The translations under genes were made by a program, and so were the position numbers. The notes beneath the pieces were generated by a model. The model saw only the letters and a list, made by a program, of their open reading frames with translations. It made no database searches and was not told where the DNA came from. Positions 1 through 5,055 of a DNA stretch of 6,378 nt are shown here, one piece after another. The stretch is from an uncultured Paracoccus sp. Its GTDB lineage: Bacteria > Pseudomonadota > Alphaproteobacteria > Rhodobacterales > Rhodobacteraceae. How positions within the stretch are numbered: the first letter of the stretch is position 1; the number at the start of each line of letters is the position of its first letter. Location of the stretch: positions 1 through 6,378 of the forward strand of contig CALLYR010000212.1 of assembly GCA_937859005.1 (NCBI GenBank), in the 5' to 3' direction.

Positions 1-1194
1 GCGACCGGCGGTTACGGCCGCGCCTATTTCAGCGCGACCAGCGCCCATACCTGCACCGGCGACGGCGGCGGCATGGTGGCGCGCGCGGGCCTGCCGCTGC
101 AGGACATGGAATTCGTGCAGTTCCACCCGACCGGCATCTATGGTTCGGGCTGCCTGATCACCGAAGGCGCGCGGGGCGAGGGCGGATACCTGACCAACTC
201 GGAAGGCGAGCGGTTCATGGAACGCTATGCCCCGACCTACAAGGATCTGGCCTCGCGCGACGTGGTGTCGCGCTGCATCACCATCGAGATCCGCGAGGGC
301 AGGGGAGTCGGTCCCAAGAAGGACCACATGTTCCTGAACCTGATGCACCTGCCGCCGGAAAGCCTGCACGAACGCCTGCCGGGCATTTCGGAATCGGCCA
401 AGATCTTTGCCGGCGTCGATGTCACGCGCGAACCGATCCCGATCCTGCCGACCGTGCATTACAACATGGGCGGTATTCCCACCAATTATTGGGGCGAGGT
501 GCTGGCCCCCGAACAGGGCAACCCGGACCGCGTGTTCCCCGGCCTGATGGCGGTGGGCGAGGCGGGCTGCGCGTCGGTGCACGGGGCGAACCGGCTGGGC
601 TCGAACAGCCTCATCGACTTGGTGGTGTTCGGCCGCGCCGCGGCGATCCGCGCAGGCCAGGTGATCGACCGCGAGGCCAATGTGCCGCCCACCAACATGG
701 CCGAGGTGGACCGCGCGCTGTCACGGTTCGACGCCCTGCGCCACGCCAATGGCGGCACGCCCACGGCGCAGCTGCGCGACGAGATGCAGCGCACGATGCA
801 GGCCGACGCGGCTGTGTTCCGCACCGACAAGACCCTGGCCGAGGGCGTCGATAAGATGAAGCAGATCGCCCTGAAGCTGGACGACCTGCGCGTCACCGAC
901 CGCAGCCTGATCTGGAACAGCGACCTGATGGAGACGCTGGAGCTGACCAACCTGATGCCGAACGCGCTGGCCACCATCGTTGCGGCCGAGGCGCGCAAGG
1001 AATCCCGTGGCGCCCACGCGCACGAGGATTATCCCGACCGGGATGACGCCAACTGGCGCAAGCATTCGCTTGCATGGGTGGACGGGAATGAAGTCAAACT
1101 GGCCTATCGGCCTGTCCATCTGGAGCCTTTGACCACGGTCGAGGAAGGCGGGATCGACCCCAGGAAGATTGCTCCGAAAGCGAGGGTTTACTGA
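1..1194 (+). CDS. sdhA: Succinate dehydrogenase flavoprotein subunit (SdhA), 5'-truncated by window edge
   Basis: Catalytic subunit of complex II: oxidises succinate to fumarate with covalently bound FAD on the cytoplasmic side of the inner membrane. The reading frame is open from base 1, so 397 residues are present; the family is about 600 long, so the N-terminal FAD-binding third lies upstream. Seen in the fragment: QFHPTGIYG with the substrate-site His (fragment residue 42, E. coli His242 by memory), SRDVVSR with the catalytic Arg (86), PTVHYNMGGIPTN with His153 (E. coli His354), and GANRLGSNSL with Arg198 (E. coli Arg399). The C-terminal domain is intact, with the RGAHAHEDYPDRDDANW stretch and the usual PKARVY end. 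No frameshift or missing key residue is visible. The TGA stop overlaps the next gene's ATG by one base, indicating translational coupling. The promoter lies outside the window. Confidence 0.98.
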   Translation, partial: ATGGYGRAYFSATSAHTCTGDGGGMVARAGLPLQDMEFVQFHPTGIYGSGCLITEGARGEGGYLTNSEGERFMERYAPTYKDLASRDVVSRCITIEIREGRGVGPKKDHMFLNLMHLPPESLHERLPGISESAKIFAGVDVTREPIPILPTVHYNMGGIPTNYWGEVLAPEQGNPDRVFPGLMAVGEAGCASVHGANRLGSNSLIDLVVFGRAAAIRAGQVIDREANVPPTNMAEVDRALSRFDALRHANGGTPTAQLRDEMQRTMQADAAVFRTDKTLAEGVDKMKQIALKLDDLRVTDRSLIWNSDLMETLELTNLMPNALATIVAAEARKESRGAHAHEDYPDRDDANWRKHSLAWVDGNEVKLAYRPVHLEPLTTVEEGGIDPRKIAPKARVY

Positions 1195-1574
1195 TGCGCC
1201 TGTCTGTCCTTTCCGCCATGGGTGCCGCCGTTCTGCTGTCCGGCTGCGTGATGGTGCCGCCACCCGGTGCCGTGGCACCGGCAAATCCGCGTGCCCCCGC
1301 AGTCGTTCCTCCGGGACCGGTGGTCGTGACGCCGGCGCCGGTCACCAGGACCGTCGATCCCGCCAGCGCGCGGCAGGTGGTCAGCGCCGAGATGGCCCGC
1401 CGCTATCCCGGACAGAACGTCGGCGCGATGGCGGATTGCATCATTGCGAACGCGACCATGGCCGAGCAGGCCGATCTGATCGCGATGAAAGGAACAGCCG
1501 CCGCCAACGTAGCCATGGCGGCGATTGTCCAGCGCCCCGCCACCAAGCAGTGTATCGCGGGGGCGGTCGGCTGA
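1194..1574 (+). CDS. Small proline-rich lipoprotein of unknown function inside the sdh operon
   Basis: Predicted 126-residue lipoprotein. A short signal peptide (residues 1-17, Arg2 then a hydrophobic core) ends in the lipobox LSGC, so Cys18 would be lipidated after signal peptidase II cleavage. Residues 21-55 are a Pro/Ala/Val-rich linker (VPPPGAVAPANPRAPAVVPP), and 56-126 form a compact alanine-rich helical domain with Cys82 and Cys120, which could form a disulfide in the periplasm. The ATG overlaps the sdhA stop (TGATG), and GAGGG at 1182-1186 lies seven bases upstream as a ribosome binding site inside the sdhA end. It is cotranscribed and probably translationally coupled with sdhA. I do not recognise a named family. 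The position suggests a link to complex II biogenesis or the envelope, but that is guilt by association only. No metal- or haem-binding motif is evident. Confidence 0.85.
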   Translation: MRLSVLSAMGAAVLLSGCVMVPPPGAVAPANPRAPAVVPPGPVVVTPAPVTRTVDPASARQVVSAEMARRYPGQNVGAMADCIIANATMAEQADLIAMKGTAAANVAMAAIVQRPATKQCIAGAVG

Positions 1575-1894
1575 TGATCGCCGGACGCCCCGCGCTGGCC
1601 GGTCTTCTGGCGCTGAGCGCCGGGCTGGCCGCCTGCGGGCCGGTTCCGGTGGCGCAGGCCGAGCGCAGTTGCATGGAGGATGCGCGCGCCGCAACTGGCC
1701 CGCGCAGCGAGGTGGCTCTGGGCATTGGCACCGACGGCCACCGCGTCAGGCCGATGTCCAGCGTGGAAATCTCGGTCTCGTCCGACTATGTCATGGGCCG
1801 CGACCCGTCCGACGTGTTCAACCGCTGCGTCATGCGGCGGTCGGGACAGTTCCCGACGCGGCCCTTGGCACAGCAACCGGGCTGGCGCGGCTGA
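1574..1894 (+). CDS. Second small lipoprotein of unknown function inside the sdh operon
   Basis: Predicted 106-residue lipoprotein. The start at 1574 is chosen because it overlaps the previous stop as TGATG and gives a clean signal peptide (residues 1-20) ending in LAAC, with Cys21 as lipidation site; frames extending further upstream would bury this. A run of five G at 1559-1563 is a weak, rather distant ribosome binding site, so translation probably depends on coupling to the preceding gene. The mature part (22-106) is a small soluble domain with Cys33 and Cys85, a Gly/Asp-rich segment (ALGIGTDGHRVRP, 48-60), a strand-like VEISVSSDYVMG (64-75), and DPSDVFNRCVM (77-87). The Cys pair could make a periplasmic disulfide. 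The family is not recognised; it has no obvious sequence similarity to the preceding lipoprotein beyond the architecture. Function unknown. Confidence 0.85.
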   Translation: MIAGRPALAGLLALSAGLAACGPVPVAQAERSCMEDARAATGPRSEVALGIGTDGHRVRPMSSVEISVSSDYVMGRDPSDVFNRCVMRRSGQFPTRPLAQQPGWRG

Positions 1895-1999
1895 ACGATC
1901 CGGGGACGTTCCGGCGGTATCCGCCAGGGCGGCCCCTTTGACTGACACGATCCAGCCGCCGCCGCATCCGCGCGGGGCGCTGCCAGAGGAGCCTGACCG
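1895..1999 (+). other. Intra-operon spacer with sdhB ribosome binding site
   Basis: This 105-base gap is the only sizeable non-coding stretch inside the sdh operon. It ends with AGAGGAG at 1985-1991, eight bases before the sdhB ATG, a good ribosome binding site, so sdhB is not dependent on coupling. GGCGG-TAT-CCGCC at 1913-1925 can form a small five-pair hairpin, flanked by GGGG at 1902-1905 and CCCC at 1933-1936 that could extend the fold. A TTGACT at 1938-1943 resembles a -35 box, but no -10 box follows at 16-18 bases, so I see no internal promoter. Confidence 0.5.
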
Positions 2000-2779
2000 A
2001 TGGTCCAGTTCAACCTACCCCAGAACAGCCGCATCCGGGTCGGCAAGACCTGGCCCAAGCCCGAGGGCGCGTCCCGCCTGAAGCGGTTCAACATCTATCG
2101 CTGGGACCCGGACACCGGGGAAAATCCGCGGCTGGACACCTATTGGATCGACCTCGACAAATGCGGGCCGATGGTGCTGGACGCGCTCATCAAGATCAAG
2201 AACGAGATCGACCCGACCCTGACCTTCCGGCGGTCGTGCCGCGAGGGGATCTGCGGATCCTGCACGATGAACATCGACGGCGGCAATCACCTGGCCTGCA
2301 TCCATGGCATCGACGAGGTGAGGGGCGACGTGAACATCTATCCGCTGCCGCACATGCCGGTGGTCAAGGACCTGATCCCGGACCTGACCCATTTCTATGC
2401 CCAGCACGCCTCGGTGAACCCTTACCTGATGACCGAGACCCCCGCGCCGGGCAAGGAATGGCGCCAGTCGATCGAGGACCGGAAAAAGCTGGACGGGCTG
2501 TATGAATGCATCCTGTGCGCGGCCTGTTCCACGTCCTGCCCGTCCTATTGGTGGAACGCCGACCGTTACCTGGGTCCAGCGGCCTTGCTGCACGCCTATC
2601 GCTGGATCATCGATTCCCGCGACGAGGCCACGGGCGAGCGGCTGGACGCGCTGGAGGATCCGTTCAAGGTCTACCGCTGCCACGCGATCATGAACTGCAC
2701 CAACACCTGCCCCAAGGGCCTGAACCCGGCCAAGGCGATTGCCGAGATCAAGCATCTGATGGTGGACCGGATGGTCTGA
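2000..2779 (+). CDS. sdhB: Succinate dehydrogenase iron-sulfur subunit (SdhB)
   Basis: Electron-transfer subunit of complex II, carrying electrons from the SdhA flavin to the quinone site. The 259 residues match the family's usual length. The N-terminal plant-ferredoxin fold holds the [2Fe-2S] ligands Cys80, Cys85, Cys88 (SCREGICGSC) and Cys100. The C-terminal half has CILCAACSTSCP (170-181) and CHAIMNCTNTCP (227-238): Cys170, 173, 176 and 237 bind [4Fe-4S], while Cys180, 227 and 233 bind [3Fe-4S], in the pattern of the E. coli enzyme. WW at 184-185 after the SCPSY motif fits the quinone-site tryptophan region. All cluster ligands are present, so the protein should be functional. It follows the two lipoprotein genes and is the last gene of the operon, with a terminator starting 22 bases after the stop. 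The start is fixed by AGAGGAG eight bases upstream. Confidence 0.98.
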   Translation: MVQFNLPQNSRIRVGKTWPKPEGASRLKRFNIYRWDPDTGENPRLDTYWIDLDKCGPMVLDALIKIKNEIDPTLTFRRSCREGICGSCTMNIDGGNHLACIHGIDEVRGDVNIYPLPHMPVVKDLIPDLTHFYAQHASVNPYLMTETPAPGKEWRQSIEDRKKLDGLYECILCAACSTSCPSYWWNADRYLGPAALLHAYRWIIDSRDEATGERLDALEDPFKVYRCHAIMNCTNTCPKGLNPAKAIAEIKHLMVDRMV

Positions 2780-2800
2780 GCCTGTTGCGATCCTGGATTG

Positions 2801-2828
2801 AAAGGCCGCCCCCTCGGGGCGGCCTTTT
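2801..2828 (+). terminator. Rho-independent terminator of the sdh operon
   Basis: GGCCGCCCC (2804-2812), loop CTC (2813-2815) and GGGGCGGCC (2816-2824) form a perfect nine-pair GC stem. AAA (2801-2803) can extend it by pairing with the TTTT tract at 2825-2828. It lies 21 bases after the sdhB stop, separating the sdh operon from the small gene downstream. Confidence 0.9.
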
Positions 2829-2871
2829 CGCGTCCAGATTGTTGCACCCGTTCTGACGCTGCGTCGGGGCA

Positions 2872-2900
2872 ATGGCATCTGCAAGGAAAATGTCTATATT
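2872..2900 (+). promoter_or_regulatory. Candidate promoter for the 54-residue protein gene
   Basis: ATGGCA (2872-2877, four of six matches to TTGACA) and TATATT (2895-2900, five of six matches to TATAAT) are separated by 17 bases. This falls just after the sdh terminator in a locally AT-richer patch. A start near 2907 would give a leader of about 36 bases that begins with the purine run GGGGAGGAAGAAGA. The prediction is by eye only; its support is the position between a terminator and a gene that needs a promoter. Confidence 0.5.
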
Positions 2901-2942
2901 GGCCACGGGGAGGAAGAAGACGTATTCGCAACAGGTGCAACC

Positions 2943-3107
2943 ATGTCCCGTCCCCAAATCGATCTGTCCGAGAATCGCCCCGAAAACCTGATGTCTCTGC
3001 CGAACCGTGCCGCGCTGGAGGTTCTGAAGCAGATGTATGGCTATTACGAATACGAAAAGCCGGTCCGCGGCGTGATGCTGACCGACACCCTGGGCAACGC
3101 CGCCTGA
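2943..3107 (+). CDS. Small hypothetical protein, 54 residues, single-gene unit
   Basis: The ATG at 2943 opens a 54-residue frame ending in TGA at 3105-3107. AGGTG at 2933-2937 lies five bases upstream as a modest ribosome binding site. Third codon positions are mostly G or C as in the neighbouring genes, and the frame sits exactly between a candidate promoter and its own terminator, which together make a real gene likely. The protein has no signal peptide, membrane segment or Cys. Residues 21-38 (NRAALEVLKQMYGYYEYE) look like an amphipathic helix ending in a Tyr-rich patch (Tyr32, 34, 35, 37), after a polar N-terminus (QIDLSENRPENL). Net charge is near zero. I do not recognise the family; a small binding or regulatory protein is possible but no function can be assigned. 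Met17 (2991) is an alternative start but has no good ribosome binding site. Confidence 0.75.
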   Translation: MSRPQIDLSENRPENLMSLPNRAALEVLKQMYGYYEYEKPVRGVMLTDTLGNAA

Positions 3108-3176
3108 TCGGCACAACGCGCCACCACCACCGCAAGGCCAGGCCGCCCCAGGGGTGCAAGGTCCTTTTCGCGAAGC

Positions 3177-3202
3177 GGGGCAGGGCAACCTGCCCCTTTT
3201 TT
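3177..3202 (+). terminator. Rho-independent terminator with GCAA tetraloop
   Basis: GGGGCAGG (3177-3184) pairs perfectly with CCTGCCCC (3189-3196) around the loop GCAA (3185-3188), a GNRA tetraloop, and is followed by six T (3197-3202). This is the most canonical terminator in the window. It ends the transcript of the 54-residue protein gene, about 70 bases after its stop, and isolates it from the DUF1989 gene. Confidence 0.93.
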
Positions 3203-3236
3203 CATGTCCGGAACGCATTTTCCCGTCTGGACGAAG

Positions 3237-3248
3237 CGCAGCGCTGCG
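3237..3248. promoter_or_regulatory. 12-base perfect palindrome just upstream of the DUF1989 gene
   Basis: CGCAGCGCTGCG is fully self-complementary and ends 13 bases before the DUF1989 start codon, within the 59-base gap after the preceding terminator. The promoter of that gene must lie in or near this gap, but I find no convincing -35/-10 pair. The palindrome could be an operator or a chance GC-rich palindrome; I favour chance. Confidence 0.2.
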
Positions 3249-3261
3249 ATAAGGTCGCCGC

Positions 3262-4104
3262 ATGGACACGTCCGCTGATCCCGCCGCTCCGCCCGATGCC
3301 GCCGCGCGCCGCGCTGCGCGCCCCGTGATCTGCTATCCCGAAGACACGCTGCCCGACCCGGACCTGCCGGCGCTGCGGGCCGCGCGGGGCAAAGCGGTCA
3401 AGGTCGGGGAAACCCTTGTGCCGCCGCGACATGCGCGCTGCTGGGACATGAAGGCGGGACAGTTCTTCCGCATCACCAGCGTCGAAGGGCCGCAGGTGGG
3501 CGACCTGAATCTGTGGGCCAGGGCCGATCCCACGGAACGCTTCTATTCCGGCAAGACGCGGGCGCTGCACGGAACCCACCTGACGACCGGCGACCGGCTG
3601 TGGTCCACATTCCCGCATCTGCGCCCGCTGGCCACGATCGTTCAGGACACACTCGGCTGGTATAGCATCGACGCGGACGGAGCCTCGGTCCACGACGTGA
3701 TCGGCACCCGCTGCGACCCCTATACCCAGCGGCTGCTGGGCGGGAACGACTATCACCACTGCTGCCATTCCAACCTGACGCGGGCGCTGGCCGGCCATGT
3801 GGGACGCGACGTGCGCGAGGTCGAACCGCTGGTCCACGACGTGCTGAACGTCTTCATGTGCACCGGCTTCACCCGCGACAGGGGCCAGTATTTCATGAAG
3901 GCCAGCCCGGTGCGTCCCGGCGATTTCATCGAGTTCTACGCCGAGATCGACCTGATCGGCGGGCTGTCGGCCTGTCCGGGTGGCGATTGTTCGACCGAAT
4001 TTTCCTCGGACGTGGCGGCCTGCCAGCCGCTGTTGGTCGAGGTCTTCGACGCAGGTGGTCCGGTGCGGATGCCGCCGCGATCCAGTGGCTACAGCTGGCC
4101 CTGA
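3262..4104 (+). CDS. DUF1989 / urea carboxylase-associated family protein (orphan)
   Basis: A 280-residue cytosolic protein of the DUF1989 (PF09347) family, recognised by its motif order: PQVGDLNLW (77-85), HGTHLTTGDRLWS (103-115), HDVIGTRCDPYT (144-155), HHCCHSNLTRAL (165-176), NVFMCTGFT-DRGQYFMKASPVRPGDFIEFYAEIDL (196-231) and SACPGGDCS (236-244). The His/Cys cluster and the CPGGDC cysteines are candidate metal ligands. Some family members form carboxyguanidine deiminase beside urea/guanidine carboxylase genes; none is here, so the substrate is unknown. The N-terminal 20 residues are an Ala/Pro-rich tail that may not be structured. The start is supported by AAGGT at 3251-3255. The gene stands alone between a terminator and the convergent arsR, whose end it overlaps by 16 bases. 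Family call is firm; specific function is not. Confidence 0.9.
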   Translation: MDTSADPAAPPDAAARRAARPVICYPEDTLPDPDLPALRAARGKAVKVGETLVPPRHARCWDMKAGQFFRITSVEGPQVGDLNLWARADPTERFYSGKTRALHGTHLTTGDRLWSTFPHLRPLATIVQDTLGWYSIDADGASVHDVIGTRCDPYTQRLLGGNDYHHCCHSNLTRALAGHVGRDVREVEPLVHDVLNVFMCTGFTRDRGQYFMKASPVRPGDFIEFYAEIDLIGGLSACPGGDCSTEFSSDVAACQPLLVEVFDAGGPVRMPPRSSGYSWP

Positions 4105-4442
4105 TCCTCGTCGGGACCGTCCAGTTCCGCGGCCAGAAAACGTTCGAAATCGTCCAGGTCCACCGGATCGAACTGGCCAAAGCCGCGCATCCAGACCGCC
4201 GCCGCCTGCATCCCGTCGGGGTCGAGCTTGCACCAGGTGATCCGCCCGCGCCGTTCCTGCCGGATCAGCCCCGCCGCGGCCAACGTCGCCAGATGCCGCG
4301 AGATCGCCGCAAGGCTGATCCCGAAGGGCTCGGCCACATCCGTCACCGCCATGTCGTCCTCCAGCAGCATCGACAGGATCTGCCGCCGCGTCGGATCGGC
4401 CAGTGCGGCGAAGACGGCATCAAGGTCGGGATCTGTGGGCAT
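4089..4442 (-). CDS. ArsR-family winged-helix transcriptional repressor
   Basis: A 117-residue DNA-binding protein with the ArsR/SmtB layout: helix 1 with DAVFAALADPTRRQILSML (8-26), a helix-turn-helix at about 33-60 (VTDVAEPFGISLAAISRH then LATLAAAGLI), and a wing at 61-72 (RQERRGRITWCK). The typical metal-sensing motif with paired cysteines in the recognition helix (ELCVCDL type) is missing; Cys71 in the wing is the only cysteine. It therefore probably belongs to the non-metal ArsR branch, and its ligand is unknown. The C-terminus is acidic (DLDDFERFLAAELDGPDEDQ). No good ribosome binding site precedes the ATG. The upstream palindrome at 4451-4468 suggests autorepression. The gene ends convergently inside the last 16 bases of the DUF1989 gene, and runs divergently from atpI. 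Its targets other than itself cannot be read from the window. Confidence 0.93.
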   Translation of the reverse strand: MPTDPDLDAVFAALADPTRRQILSMLLEDDMAVTDVAEPFGISLAAISRHLATLAAAGLIRQERRGRITWCKLDPDGMQAAAVWMRGFGQFDPVDLDDFERFLAAELDGPDEDQGQL

Positions 4443-4450
4443 CGGCGATG

Positions 4451-4468
4451 TTCAACGTGCAGGTTGAA
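4451..4468. promoter_or_regulatory. Candidate ArsR operator (18-base near-perfect palindrome)
   Basis: TTCAACGTGCAGGTTGAA consists of TTCAAC and GTTGAA arms with a TGCA centre; only the two G at 4457 and 4462 break perfect symmetry. The TTCAA...TTGAA form and 18-base size suit an ArsR-type dimer. It lies 9-26 bases upstream of the arsR start codon and covers the predicted arsR transcription start, an ideal place for repression. Binding is inferred, not shown. Confidence 0.65.
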
Positions 4469-4496
4469 TGATGGACCGCCCGCCCGAGAGTGGCAA
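4468..4496 (-). promoter_or_regulatory. Candidate arsR promoter
   Basis: Reading the minus strand, TTGCCA (4496-4491, five of six matches to the -35 consensus) is followed after 17 bases by CATCAT (4473-4468, four of six matches to the -10). A start about seven bases further, near 4461, falls in the middle of the palindrome at 4451-4468 and would leave a leader of about 20 bases. The agreement with the operator position raises an otherwise modest match. Confidence 0.45.
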
Positions 4497-4568
4497 GGCC
4501 GAAGCACGGATCATTCGATTCTGGAATAATCATGCAATATCAGGAATTAGCGACCTGCTCCCGACTGG

Positions 4569-4597
4569 TTGACTTGGGGGCGGCGACTGCCTATCAG
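4569..4597 (+). promoter_or_regulatory. Candidate promoter of the ATP synthase Fo operon
   Basis: TTGACT (4569-4574, five of six matches) and TATCAG (4592-4597, four of six matches) are 17 bases apart, a sigma-70 type arrangement. A start near 4604 would give a leader of 14-20 bases to the atpI start. Nothing else in the arsR-atpI gap (4443-4617) fits as well. That gap also contains an AT-rich patch at 4510-4553 with no recognised site. Confidence 0.5.
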
Positions 4598-4617
4598 CAC
4601 CGCGACCGGAACGGGGG

Positions 4618-5055
4618 ATGCCTGTGGCAGAGGATCGGGGCCAGGACGACGCCGACACTCATGCCGCAGAACGGGCACGCGACGCTGAACGCCTGCGCGC
4701 GCTGGAACAGCGGCTGGCAGAGCAGCGGCTCGATGACCGCCTGAGGACCCCCGGCGCCGACAAGTTCGCCCATGCCAACCAGGCATGGCGGATGGTCGTC
4801 GAACTGGTGGCGGGTCTCGCCATCGGCTTCGGCTTTGGATACGGGCTTGACTGGCTGCTCGGCACGACACCGATCATGCTGGTGATCTTCATCCTGCTCG
4901 GCTTCGCGGCGGGGGTAAAGACGATGCTGCGGACCGCGGCCGAGATGGGCGACAAGCCGGGCACTCCGGCAGCACAGACGCAGCCGGGCAGGCCGGCGGA
5001 ACACACGACGCCGGCCTTGCTGGCCGAGACGAAGGGGACAGAGCGTGGCGACTGA
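4618..5055 (+). CDS. atpI: ATP synthase protein I (AtpI), Fo assembly factor
   Basis: Small inner-membrane protein encoded first in the Fo operon; in other bacteria AtpI aids assembly of the c-ring and has been linked to Mg2+ handling. The 145 residues have a charged, helix-prone N-terminus (AERARDAERLRALEQRLAEQ, about 17-36), two membrane segments at about 57-80 (glycine-rich GLAIGFGFGYGLDWLL at 66-81) and 84-103 (IMLVIFILLGFAAGVKTM region), then a hydrophilic Pro/Thr/Ala-rich tail of about 38 residues. The AWRMVVELVAG...GYGLDWLLGTTP pattern is typical of alphaproteobacterial AtpI. The start is uncertain: the ATG at 4618 directly abuts a GGGGG run, whereas the GTG at 4624 is spaced five bases from GGGGGA (4613-4618), so a start two codons later is possible. 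The end overlaps atpB by 11 bases, indicating coupled translation. Confidence 0.88.
   Translation: MPVAEDRGQDDADTHAAERARDAERLRALEQRLAEQRLDDRLRTPGADKFAHANQAWRMVVELVAGLAIGFGFGYGLDWLLGTTPIMLVIFILLGFAAGVKTMLRTAAEMGDKPGTPAAQTQPGRPAEHTTPALLAETKGTERGD

Noticed and set aside
1169..1894. A 241-codon reading of the frame that holds the second lipoprotein
   Set aside because: Starting at 1169 would overlap the end of sdhA and all of the first lipoprotein and gives an Arg-rich, feature-free N-terminus. The lipobox and TGATG junction support the start at 1574.
1938..1943. TTGACT as a -35 box for an internal sdhB promoter
   Set aside because: No acceptable -10 hexamer lies 16-18 bases downstream; the sequence there is GCCGCA-like.
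2015..2884. Long minus-strand open frame (289 codons) opposite sdhB
   Set aside because: It is fully antisense to a complete, highly conserved SdhB; such frames are common in GC-rich DNA because the opposite-strand frame lacks stops. The translation shows no domain or motif.
3167..3174. TTCGCGAA palindrome before the second terminator
   Set aside because: Eight-base GC-centred palindromes are expected by chance in this composition, and it lies in a 3' untranslated stretch with no promoter to regulate.
3203..3261. Possible guanidine riboswitch ahead of the DUF1989 gene
   Set aside because: Some DUF1989 enzymes act in guanidine use, so I looked for one. The gap after the terminator is only about 59 bases and shows no matching structured aptamer.
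2798..3328. Plus-strand open frame of 176 codons across two terminators
   Set aside because: It runs through both hairpin terminators and over the 54-residue gene in another frame, and its composition is arginine-rich and non-protein-like.
3202..4233. Minus-strand open frame of 343 codons opposite the DUF1989 gene
   Set aside because: The plus strand carries all DUF1989 motifs in order, while this frame is Arg/Gly/Ala-rich without recognisable features and crosses the convergent arsR gene in another frame.
4490..4744. Plus-strand open frame of 84 codons from the arsR-atpI gap into atpI
   Set aside because: It overlaps the atpI coding start in another frame, spans the candidate atp promoter and has no clear ribosome binding site.
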